Assembly: GCF_004348345.1 (NCBI RefSeq)
Contig: NZ_SMJZ01000050.1
Span: 1-46,253 of the forward strand
Direction: 5' to 3'
DNA: 46,253 nt
DNA from: Nonomuraea longispora
GTDB taxonomy: Bacteria; Actinomycetota; Actinomycetes; Streptosporangiales; Streptosporangiaceae
Below, one piece after another: positions 1-6,494 of the stretch (position 1 is the stretch's first letter; each line of letters begins with the position of its first letter). The notes under the pieces were generated by a model. It did not search any database. It was not told the DNA's origin and saw nothing but the letters and a program-made list of their open reading frames with translations. A program made the translations under genes and the position numbers.

Positions 1-18
1 GGGGGAGGGGGGAGGACG

Positions 19-1047
19 TCAGCCCTGGATCGCGGTGACCTGCCTGATCAGGTCGGAAATGCGGACGATGCCCAGGCAGCGGTTGAGCTCGTCGGTCACG
101 ACCAGGTCGTCGTAGACCCGGGCCGCGTCCCTGCTCGCCGCCTGCATGGCCGCGATGGCAGGGGCCGTCCGCGGGACCGTGCGCGGCGGGTCGGCCAGCC
201 GCTGCGCCGGCTTCGCGCCGTGCAGGGCGTGCCCGTAACGGGCGGCGAACGACAGCAGGAACCGGCTGCGGTCCAGGCTGCCCTTCGGCCGCTGGAACTC
301 ATCCACCAGGATCACACTGGTGATCGTCGGCTCATGCCCGAACGCCGCCACCGCCTCCTCCGCCCGCGCCGCCTCCGGCAGCGTCACCGCAGGGATCAGC
401 AGCTCCTGCACGCGCGGGCCGAGCATCACCGTGGCGGGCGACTCGTCGGCGACGGGCAGCGGCACGCGTACCTTGCCGTCGGGGCCGGGGGCCAGCAGGG
501 GGCCGTGCGCGAGGCGTACGCCGAGGCCGCGCACCACCGCCACCTGTGGCTCGCGCTCGACGCCCGGAGCCAGGACGTGCGCCCCGATGCCGCGGGCCAG
601 CGACACCACCGCCCGCGCCACCGCGGTCGCCCGGTGGTCGGCGGGGATGCGCGTGACCAGCTCGGGATCGAGCGCCAACAGGTACGGCGACGACTCGGTG
701 ACCAGGTCGAGCGCCGCGCCGCCGGTGGTGCCGACGCCCGCGAACCCGAGCAGGTAGCCGATCGTGCGCAGGCCGTCCGCCCCGGCCCTGAGCAGCGGCC
801 GGTCCTGCTCGTGGCACGCTCCGGTGAGCAGCAGGATGGCCTCGCGCGGATGCCTGCCCGCCCTCCTGAGCGCCTCGTGGAGGGGAGCCAGCGCGCCGGC
901 GCCCGGCAGGACCACCCGGATGGGAAGTTCGAGCACCATGGGGAGCGGGGCCGCCCGGAGGACGCCGGCCGGGTCGACGACGGCCGGATGTGCGATGACG
1001 GCCCCGGTGTCGAGATCCACGATGGGGCTGGTGAGCAGGGAGGACAC
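19..1047 (-). CDS. Degenerate EAL-domain protein with C-terminal CBS pair
   Basis: About 342 aa from a GTG at 1047, which has AGGAG 11 nt upstream; the open frame runs further 5' to 1464, but that extension is low-complexity and overlaps the divergent gene. Residues ~5-215 follow the EAL (cyclic-di-GMP phosphodiesterase) fold order: PIVDLDTGAVIAH at the start and APGVERE..RGLGVRLAHGPLLAPG at the end. The catalytic motifs are lost: the EAL triad reads HPAV, the ELTE position reads LLTGA, DDFG reads AGVG and AEGVE reads APGVE. Residues ~225-340 resemble two CBS repeats, with DEFQRPKGSLDRSRF followed by DDLVVTDELNRCLGIVRISDLI. I infer a non-catalytic nucleotide sensor or scaffold, not an active phosphodiesterase. 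It is divergent from the acVLRF1 gene. Confidence 0.7.
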   Translation of the reverse strand: MSSLLTSPIVDLDTGAVIAHPAVVDPAGVLRAAPLPMVLELPIRVVLPGAGALAPLHEALRRAGRHPREAILLLTGACHEQDRPLLRAGADGLRTIGYLLGFAGVGTTGGAALDLVTESSPYLLALDPELVTRIPADHRATAVARAVVSLARGIGAHVLAPGVEREPQVAVVRGLGVRLAHGPLLAPGPDGKVRVPLPVADESPATVMLGPRVQELLIPAVTLPEAARAEEAVAAFGHEPTITSVILVDEFQRPKGSLDRSRFLLSFAARYGHALHGAKPAQRLADPPRTVPRTAPAIAAMQAASRDAARVYDDLVVTDELNRCLGIVRISDLIRQVTAIQG

Positions 1048-1154
1048 GTGTACAGATGCTCCTGTAGCCGCAACCGCCGCAGAAGTCCCGCGAACCAAAA
1101 TTAACCGACATTTCCGTTCGGGTTCTCGCCCGCTCCCACCGACATGGCTTCGGC

Positions 1155-1160
1155 TAGCCT
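1155..1160 (+). promoter_or_regulatory. Candidate -10 box of a leaderless promoter
   Basis: TAGCCT (fits TANNNT) lies 7 nt before the ATG at 1168, the spacing expected for a leaderless transcript starting at the A of the start codon. No Shine-Dalgarno sequence precedes this ATG. No clear -35 is seen. Confidence 0.4.
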
Positions 1161-1167
1161 TCCCATC

Positions 1168-1842
1168 ATGAACGCCCGTCCGGCCAGCGGCGGCGGCCGG
1201 TGGGTGACCGTGCCGCCGGAGCGCCTGCACCCGTGGATCGACGGGTTCGCCGGTCGTCACGGGCCCTTCTCCGCCTCGGGGGACGACCGGGTGGTGCGGC
1301 TGCTCGCCGACGACGGCGCCCGGGCCGAACTGCACGTGCCCTTCCCTCCCATGACGCCTCCTGGCCCGCCCCACGTCACCCGGCTGGTCGCCCACGCGTC
1401 CGCGGAGCGGCGGGTGGGGGTGTTCCTGGTGCGGCTCGGCGGGTACGCCGCCGGTGTCTTCCACGGGTCCGGGCTGGTCGCGTCGAAAGTGGGGTCACGG
1501 CTGGTGCAGGGGCGCACGGCGGCCGGGGGATGGTCGCAGCAGCGCTTCGCCAGGCGGCGGCGCAAGCAGGCGGCCCAGGCGTTCGACGACGCGGTGGCGA
1601 CGGCCGTCCGGGTCTTGTCGCCGCACCTGGGGGAGCTGGACGCGGTGGTGCTCGGCGGGGACCGGCGGGCCGTCGACGCCCTGCGGCACGACCGGCGGCT
1701 CGCGCCCCTGCTGGCCCTGGAGACCGAGCCCTTCCTGGTGGTGCCCGACCCGAAGCTGGCGGTGCTGAAGGACACCCCGGCCACGTTCCGCGCGGTCCGC
1801 GTCCGAGTGGTGGATGCTCCAGGCGGCAGCTCTCCCGGATGA
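1168..1842 (+). CDS. acVLRF1 family peptidyl-tRNA hydrolase
   Basis: 224 aa. It belongs to the actinobacterial Vms1-like release factor family, which is related to the eRF1 fold and is thought to cleave peptidyl-tRNA on stalled or split ribosomes. Diagnostic features are an N-terminal GGGRWVTVPPERLHPWIDGF segment (residues 8-27) and the glycine/glutamine loop AAGGWSQQRFARRRRKQA around residues 118-135. Q124 or Q125 there would be the catalytic glutamine equivalent. The C-terminal half (LDAVVLGGDRRAVDAL..FLVVPDPKLAVL) matches the rest of the domain. I chose ATG 1168 over ATG 1144 because a -10-like TAGCCT lies 7 nt upstream and the family usually begins close to the GGGRW motif. It is divergent from the EAL-like gene; the shared 120 bp must hold both promoters. 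Confidence 0.8.
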   Translation: MNARPASGGGRWVTVPPERLHPWIDGFAGRHGPFSASGDDRVVRLLADDGARAELHVPFPPMTPPGPPHVTRLVAHASAERRVGVFLVRLGGYAAGVFHGSGLVASKVGSRLVQGRTAAGGWSQQRFARRRRKQAAQAFDDAVATAVRVLSPHLGELDAVVLGGDRRAVDALRHDRRLAPLLALETEPFLVVPDPKLAVLKDTPATFRAVRVRVVDAPGGSSPG

Positions 1843-1942
1843 GCCCCTGCGCGCCGGATCGGCGGGGTTCTCCCCATGCCGGGGATCAGGCGGACCTTCG
1901 CAGCCGCCGCATCCGGGTCTCACGGGAGGCTAAGACGATCGG

Positions 1943-2029
1943 GTGAAGAAGTCCTCCATGTACGCAGCAGGCGGCGTACCGGTTCTGCTTCTGGTGGACC
2001 CGATCACCGCTGTCTTCGCCGAACCCTGA
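1943..2029 (+). CDS. Possible 28-aa hydrophobic small protein
   Basis: GTG-initiated frame encoding a peptide that begins MKKSSMYAAGG, continues with the hydrophobic stretch VPVLLLVDPITAVFA and ends EP. A lysine start followed by a hydrophobic run of about 20 residues suggests a membrane-associated mini-protein or signal-like peptide. GGGAGG lies 13 nt upstream, which is too far for an ideal ribosome site. About three quarters of third positions are G/C, slightly below the neighbouring genes. I do not recognise a family, and it may be a chance frame. Confidence 0.3.
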   Translation: MKKSSMYAAGGVPVLLLVDPITAVFAEP

Positions 2030-2130
2030 GGGCTCGTGGGAAGGCACGACCGCCCCCTTTACCGGTCGCCCGCCGACCTCGGGAGACACCTGCGCCTGAT
2101 GCCCGGCGCATGAAAGCCCCCGAGTCCTTA

Positions 2131-2145
2131 CCTTGTCCGACAAGG
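2131..2145. repeat. 15-bp odd palindrome CCTTGTCCGACAAGG
   Basis: Seven-base arms around a single central C, ending 1 bp before the LacI-type operator at 2147. It could be a second operator for another regulator (GntR/FCD proteins bind TTGTC-GACAA-like sites) or a small hairpin. Confidence 0.45.
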
Positions 2146-2146
2146 G

Positions 2147-2184
2147 TTGAGTCGATTCAATTCAATCTTGATTGCCGCTATGAT
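2147..2184 (+). promoter_or_regulatory. lacI-1 promoter with operator TTGAGTCGATTCAA
   Basis: The near-palindrome TTGAGTCGATTCAA (2147-2160) overlaps a possible -35 (TTCAAT, 2156-2161), which is 17 nt from a strong -10 TATGAT (2179-2184). The same 14-mer recurs exactly at 4134-4147 in the importer promoter, so the LacI encoded at 2318 probably autoregulates here. Confidence 0.7.
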
Positions 2185-2317
2185 GGCCGGGTTCACGGTG
2201 GGCGGCGTCCGGCCGTCCCACCGGCAGGCAGCGGTTTCTGCACGGTGGCCGCGTCCGCGGACCACCTTCCCGAGTAGCGGCTCATGCACTTACAGCGGCA
2301 CGGCCTCGTGAGGATCG

Positions 2318-3340
2318 ATGGCGACCAGGAACATCAAGGAGGTCGCGCAGCTGGCGCGCGTCTCGGTGGGCACGGTGAGCAACGTGCTCAACCGCCCGGA
2401 GATCGTGTCGCCCGCCACCCGCGAACGCGTCTTCGACGCCATCAAGGAGCTGGGGTTCGTCCGCAACGAGGTGGCGCGCCACCTGCGGGTGGGCCACAGC
2501 CGCACGGTCGGGCTCGTCGTGCTCGACGTGGCCAACCCCTTCTTCGTCGACGTGGCGAGGGGCGCCGAGGCGGTGGCCGACGACCACGACACGATGGTGG
2601 TGCTGTGCAACAGCGCCGGTGACGCCGGTCGTGAGCGCCGCCACCTCGATCAGCTCGAACAGCAGCGGGTGATGGGCATCCTCATCACCCCCGTCGAGGC
2701 GGAGACGCCCTGGCCACAGGAACTGTCCGCCCGCGGGATTCCCGTGGTGCTGGTCGACAGCCCGGCCACCGGCCTGCAGTGCTCGGTGGCGGTCGACGAC
2801 CGGCTGGGCGGGCAGATCGCCGGGGCGCACCTCATCGAGCGCGGGCACCGGCGGATCGCGTTCGTCGGAGGGCCAATGTCGGTCAAGCAGGTGGCCGACC
2901 GGCACGCGGGCGTGGCCGGGGCGGTGGCCGCCGCCGGCGGTGACGTCGAGCTGCTCACCGCCACCGCGCCCGCGCTGACCGTCGCCGAGGGGCGGGCCAT
3001 CGGCGAGCGCATGGCGGCGCTGCCGGCCGCCGAGCGGCCCACGGCCGCCTTCTGCGCCAACGACATGATGGCGCTCGGCCTGCTCCAGGCGATGGCCACG
3101 CACGGCCTGCGGGTGCCCGACGACCTGGCCATCATCGGCTACGACGACATCGACTTCGCCGCGGCGGCCGCGGTGCCGCTGTCGTCGGTGCGGCAGCCGC
3201 GCGAGCTGCTGGGCCGCACGGCGATCGACTTACTGCTCGAAGAGGTGGCCGAGCCCGGACGGCACCGGCACCGGCAGGTCATCTTCCAGCCCGACCTGGT
3301 GGTCCGCGAGTCCAGCGCGCCCTACCGCCCCCAGCCGTGA
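2318..3340 (+). CDS. LacI-family repressor of the rhamnogalacturonan locus (LacI-1)
   Basis: 340 aa from ATG with a GTGAGG-type ribosome site. The N-terminal HTH (residues ~5-25: IKEVAQLARVSVGTVSNVLN) and hinge helix (NEVARHLRVG, ~50-59) are followed by a periplasmic-binding-like sensor domain starting TVGLVVLDVANPFF. The GYDDIDFAAAAAVPLSSVRQP segment near the C-terminus is typical of the family. The effector is presumably a sugar or unsaturated oligosaccharide released from rhamnogalacturonan (inference from neighbours). Two identical 14-bp operators (2147, 4134) and a related perfect palindrome (4426) flank or lie within its target genes. The downstream DUF1961 gene is co-oriented and 134 bp away, and may be transcribed with it. 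Confidence 0.9.
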   Translation: MATRNIKEVAQLARVSVGTVSNVLNRPEIVSPATRERVFDAIKELGFVRNEVARHLRVGHSRTVGLVVLDVANPFFVDVARGAEAVADDHDTMVVLCNSAGDAGRERRHLDQLEQQRVMGILITPVEAETPWPQELSARGIPVVLVDSPATGLQCSVAVDDRLGGQIAGAHLIERGHRRIAFVGGPMSVKQVADRHAGVAGAVAAAGGDVELLTATAPALTVAEGRAIGERMAALPAAERPTAAFCANDMMALGLLQAMATHGLRVPDDLAIIGYDDIDFAAAAAVPLSSVRQPRELLGRTAIDLLLEEVAEPGRHRHRQVIFQPDLVVRESSAPYRPQP

Positions 3341-3474
3341 ACCGTTTCATCCAGCCGCCCGGCGCCGTGGGTCCGGGCCCGGGTGCCGGCGCGACGCCGT
3401 ACCCGGCCGCGGCGGCGTACGACCCGAGGCCGGGGACGCCGCACGTACGGCGCGACTCCCGGAAGGAGCCCCCT

Positions 3475-4131
3475 TTGACCGAGCTCTACCGCAACGCCCT
3501 GGCCCGTCCGGAGGACCTGGCGGGTTTCCGCATGGAGGGCGACGGCGTCACGTCCTTCCCCCAGGGCCGGATGCGCCTGGAGAGTCGCAGGCCGCCGTCC
3601 GACGGCCAGGCGGCCAACGTCGTGCTCTGGTGCCCCGCGGACCTGCCCGCCGATGTGCGGATCGAGTGGGACTTCCTGCCGATCAGGGAACCCGGCCTCG
3701 CCATCATGTTCTTCCACGCCAGGGGCAGGAAGGGCGCCGACCTCTTCGACCCCGGCCTGGCCAGGCGCACCGGCCCGTACGAGCAGTACCACCACGGCGA
3801 CATCGACGCCTACCACATCTCCTACTTCCGCCGCATGTGGGCGTCGGAGCGCGCCCTGCACACCTGCAACCTGCGCAAGAGCCACGGGTTCCACCTGGTC
3901 GCGCAGGGGCCGGACCCGCTGCCCGGGGTGCTCGACGCCGACGGCCCGTACGCGATGCGCATCGACGTGCGCGCCGGCGAGGTAACGTTCTCGGTCAACG
4001 ATTTGGTCTCGTTCCGGTGGGTCGACGACGGCGCTGTGGGCGGGCCTGCCCTGGCAGGAGGCAAGATCGGGTTCCGGCAGATGGCTCCGCTCATCGGCGA
4101 GTACGGAAATCTGCGGATTTCGCGTCATTGA
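3475..4131 (+). CDS. DUF1961 (YesU-like) protein
   Basis: 218 aa from a TTG start with GGAAGGAG 6 nt upstream; a frame extending to ATG 3337 exists, but its extra residues are low-complexity. The protein is a single soluble beta-rich domain without signal peptide, with conserved-looking segments WCPADLPADVRIEWDFLP, GLAIMFFHARGRKG, YEQYHHGDIDAYHISYFRR and GKIGFRQMAPLIGEYGNLRI. DUF1961/YesU is encoded in the rhamnogalacturonan (yes) operon of Bacillus subtilis; its biochemical role is unclear to me, and a concanavalin-like sugar-binding or hydrolase fold is plausible. Its place between the LacI gene and the importer operon supports a role in rhamnogalacturonan use. Its stop codon lies inside the next promoter's -35 box. 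Confidence 0.75.
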   Translation: MTELYRNALARPEDLAGFRMEGDGVTSFPQGRMRLESRRPPSDGQAANVVLWCPADLPADVRIEWDFLPIREPGLAIMFFHARGRKGADLFDPGLARRTGPYEQYHHGDIDAYHISYFRRMWASERALHTCNLRKSHGFHLVAQGPDPLPGVLDADGPYAMRIDVRAGEVTFSVNDLVSFRWVDDGAVGGPALAGGKIGFRQMAPLIGEYGNLRISRH

Positions 4132-4156
4132 CTTTGAGTCGATTCAACACTAATTT
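4128..4156 (+). promoter_or_regulatory. Importer operon promoter with operator filling the spacer
   Basis: TTGACT (-35, 4128-4133), 17-nt spacer, TAATTT (-10, 4151-4156). The 14-bp operator TTGAGTCGATTCAA occupies 4134-4147, directly abutting the -35. A repressor bound there would block RNA polymerase. The expected transcript would start near 4163, giving a leader of about 95 nt before the ATG at 4257. Confidence 0.8.
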
Positions 4157-4256
4157 CGCAACACCACCGGGGTTCACCCTCTCGTAACGGCGGGGGAACC
4201 ACGGCGCAACACTCCGCCCCCGTGTCCGCGCACACGCCGTCAGAAGGTGCTGCGGG

Positions 4257-4883
4257 ATGAGCCATCCAGCCATGTCAATGAAGGTTCAAGCAGTCTGCTC
4301 GGAGATCTTCTGGGCGGCCAGGCTCAACCTGATGTGGATCGCCTTCACCATGCTCGGCGGCGTGCTCCTCGGGCTCGGGCCCGCCACCGTGGCCGCGTAC
4401 ACCGTCGCACGTCGCCACGCCCGGGGTGAATCGATTCACTGGGAAGACTTCTGGATCGTCTACCGGCGGGAGTTCGTCCGTGCCTCGCTGCTGGTCCTTC
4501 CCGTCGCGGCGCTCGCCATCGTGCTGGTCGGCAACTACCTCTACCTGTCGGCCGCCGGGCCGGGGATGGGGACGCCGCGGATCGCGACCTTCGCGGCGCT
4601 CATCGCGCTGGCCGGCGTGGGGGCGTACGTCGGCCCGCTCTACGTGCACTACGACCTTCCGCTGTGGGCCTACTGGCCCAAAGCGACACAGCTGGCACTC
4701 ATGCGTCCGGCTTCGTCCGTGCTGTTGCTGCTGGTGCTCTCGTCCATCGCCTACGCGACCGCGGTGCTGCCCGTCCTGGCCCCGGTGATCGGCGTCGGCG
4801 CGTGGATCTACCTCAACACGTGGCTCTGTCAGCGCTTCTTCGAGGAGAACGAGGCGCGGCTGCATTCGAAAGGGAACTCATGA
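4257..4883 (+). CDS. DUF624 (YesL-like) membrane protein
   Basis: 208 aa with about five hydrophobic segments: LNLMWIAFTMLGGVLLGLGP, then ASLLVLPVAALAIVLVGNYL, IATFAALIALAGVGAYVGPL, SSVLLLLVLSSIAYATAVLP and the short APVIGVGAWIYLNTW. The first hydrophobic segment followed by PATVAAYTVARRHARGE and WEDFWIVYRREF is the usual DUF624 opening. The family accompanies LplABC/YesOPQ-type oligosaccharide importers, and its molecular role is not established. It is the first gene of the importer operon and overlaps the lipoprotein gene by ATGA. Codons 57-61 contain a perfect 14-bp palindrome resembling the locus operator. Start ATG 4257 has AAGGTG upstream; ATG 4272 is an alternative. Confidence 0.8.
   Translation: MSHPAMSMKVQAVCSEIFWAARLNLMWIAFTMLGGVLLGLGPATVAAYTVARRHARGESIHWEDFWIVYRREFVRASLLVLPVAALAIVLVGNYLYLSAAGPGMGTPRIATFAALIALAGVGAYVGPLYVHYDLPLWAYWPKATQLALMRPASSVLLLLVLSSIAYATAVLPVLAPVIGVGAWIYLNTWLCQRFFEENEARLHSKGNS
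4426..4439. promoter_or_regulatory. Intragenic palindrome GTGAATCGATTCAC (possible third operator)
   Basis: Perfect 14-bp palindrome inside the DUF624 gene, sharing the core TGA-TCGATTCA with the two upstream operators. It is about 260 bp downstream of the predicted transcription start, a position suited to roadblock or looping repression. Confidence 0.5.
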
Positions 4884-6433
4884 GCGCATCCCGTCGCCGG
4901 CGGCTCCTTGCCGGTGTGTTAACGCTAACGGTCGCCCTCACCGCCTCGGCCTGCTCCGGCGGTGACGCGCCCCAGTCCGACCCCGGCACGATCACCTTCA
5001 TGTCGAAGTTGTTCGGCACCGCGCCAGACCCCGAGGGTGAGATGCACCAGGCGGTCGAGAAGTTCCTCGGCAAGAAACTGAGGATCACCTGGGTGCCCAA
5101 CGCCGAGTACACCGAGAAGCTGAACGTCACGCTGGCCTCGGACGACCTCCCGCAGGTCATGGTCGTGGACCCGCACCTCCCGGCCTTCGTCAAGGCAGCC
5201 CAGGCCGGAGCCTTCTGGGACCTCACCGACAAACTGGACAAGTACCCGAACCTCAAGCCCGCCGACGCGCAGACGGCGCTCAACGCCTCCGTCAACGGCA
5301 GGACCTACGGCCTCTACCGGATGCGGCCGCTCCTGCGCTCGGCGGTCGTCATCCGCAAGGACTGGCTGGAGAAGGTCGGCCTCGACGAGCCCGAGACGGT
5401 CGACGACCTCTACGAGATCGCCAAGGCGTTCACCGAGAAGGACCCGGACGGCAACGGCAAGAAGGACACCTACGGGCTCGTCATCCCGAAATGGCCGGGC
5501 GACTACGCAAGCTCCAGCCCGTACGACGTGATCGAGACCTGGTTCGGCGCCCCCAACGGCTGGGGCGAGCGCAACGGCAAGATCGTGCCCGGCTTCGACA
5601 CCCCCGAGTTCCTCGAGGCCAACCGGTGGCTGAAGAAGATGGTCGACGGCGGCATGGTCAACCCCGACTTCGCCACCCTCGACGCCGGCAAGTGGAACGA
5701 CCCCGTCCAGCAGAACCGGGGCGGCATCATCATCGACGTCAACATCCGCTCCAGGCAGTGGCTCGACCTGTTCTTCGAGCAGGACAAGGAGACCTACGGC
5801 GACAAGGTCACCATGGTCGGCAACCTCAAGCGCTCCGACGGCGAGAAGTTCTCCTATCCGTTCACCGGCTACCTCGACTCTCTGGCCATCTCCAAGCAGA
5901 GCGTGAGGACCGAGGCGGAGCTCGACAACGTGCTGAAGACCCTCGACAAGCTGGCGACCAAGGAGGGCCAGGTCCTGCTCACCAACGGCATCGAGGGCCG
6001 CAACTTCAAGGTCGAGAACGGTGACACCGCCGCGCTGATCAACGAGGACGACCCCGAGGTCAAGACCATCCAGAACGACGTGGACGACGCCTTCATCCAG
6101 CTCAGCACCAAGGGTGACGTGTCCATCGGCGGAATCGCCTACCAGCGGGTGCCGTCGGGGGAGCCGTACCAGAAGATGCTCGCGCTCCAGAAGGAACTGG
6201 TGGAGGAGGACCTCAAGACGGCCGTGCACAACGTGGCGCTGCCCGTGATCTCGCCCACCGCCGTGGCGAAGGGCGCTCAGATCGACAAGATCGTCTCGGA
6301 CGCCCGGATCAAGTATCTGTCGGGCACCTTCACCGAGGACCAGCTCAAGGCGGAGATCAAGCGCTGGTACGACAGCGGCGGCACGCAGGTGGCCGCCGAG
6401 ATCAACGACCTGGTGTCCAAGCTCGGCCAGTAG
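4880..6433 (+). CDS. LplA-type extracellular solute-binding lipoprotein
   Basis: 517 aa. The signal peptide (SRRRRLLAGVLTLTVALTASAC) ends in a lipobox-like ASAC, so C25 is the likely lipidated residue. The mature chain has the family 1 binding-protein pattern: TITFMSKLFGTAPDPEGEMH, then YTEKLNVTLASDDLPQVMVV and DPDGNGKKDTYGLVI. At over 500 residues it matches the LplA/YtcQ/YesO-like group that serves oligosaccharides, rather than the 400-440-aa monosaccharide/disaccharide group. The start overlaps the DUF624 stop (ATGA). The partner permeases follow after a stable hairpin. The predicted ligand is a rhamnogalacturonan oligosaccharide, inferred from the downstream PL26-like lyase. A GTTAACGCTAAC motif lies in the signal-peptide codons (4918-4929). 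Confidence 0.85.
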   Translation: MSASRRRRLLAGVLTLTVALTASACSGGDAPQSDPGTITFMSKLFGTAPDPEGEMHQAVEKFLGKKLRITWVPNAEYTEKLNVTLASDDLPQVMVVDPHLPAFVKAAQAGAFWDLTDKLDKYPNLKPADAQTALNASVNGRTYGLYRMRPLLRSAVVIRKDWLEKVGLDEPETVDDLYEIAKAFTEKDPDGNGKKDTYGLVIPKWPGDYASSSPYDVIETWFGAPNGWGERNGKIVPGFDTPEFLEANRWLKKMVDGGMVNPDFATLDAGKWNDPVQQNRGGIIIDVNIRSRQWLDLFFEQDKETYGDKVTMVGNLKRSDGEKFSYPFTGYLDSLAISKQSVRTEAELDNVLKTLDKLATKEGQVLLTNGIEGRNFKVENGDTAALINEDDPEVKTIQNDVDDAFIQLSTKGDVSIGGIAYQRVPSGEPYQKMLALQKELVEEDLKTAVHNVALPVISPTAVAKGAQIDKIVSDARIKYLSGTFTEDQLKAEIKRWYDSGGTQVAAEINDLVSKLGQ

Positions 6434-6443
6434 ACGCCGCGTC

Positions 6444-6476
6444 GAGAGGCCCGGGGCCCGCGCTCCCGGGCCTCTC
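6444..6476 (+). terminator. Intercistronic hairpin after the binding-protein gene
   Basis: Perfect 12-bp stem (GAGAGGCCCGGG, 6444-6455, with CCCGGGCCTCTC, 6465-6476) and a 9-nt loop, with no U-tract. Such hairpins between binding-protein and permease genes commonly stabilise the upstream mRNA or attenuate downstream expression, giving excess binding protein. Confidence 0.65.
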
Positions 6477-6494
6477 ACACGAAGGGAGGCCGCT

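Larger units (their letters stand above)
1843..2317. other. 475-bp intergenic region upstream of lacI-1
   Basis: No convincing long gene. It holds a possible 28-codon ORF (1943-2029), a 15-bp odd palindrome CCTTGTCCGACAAGG (2131-2145), the LacI-type operator (2147-2160) and a -10 box (2179-2184). Longer open frames here on either strand are arginine/proline-rich and look like GC-driven chance frames. Confidence 0.6.

Noticed and set aside
1048..1464. N-terminal extension of the EAL-like protein
   Set aside because: The extension overlaps the divergent acVLRF1 gene and is low-complexity. GTG 1047 has a ribosome site and begins directly before the EAL fold.
1876..2277. 133-codon plus-strand frame upstream of lacI-1
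   Set aside because: Arg/Pro/Ala-rich, spans the operator and promoter of lacI-1, and has no ribosome site. Treated as noncoding.
3337..3474. N-terminal extension of the DUF1961 protein to ATG 3337
   Set aside because: Extra residues are Pro/Gly/Ala-rich and the internal TTG has a near-ideal GGAAGGAG site giving the expected family length.
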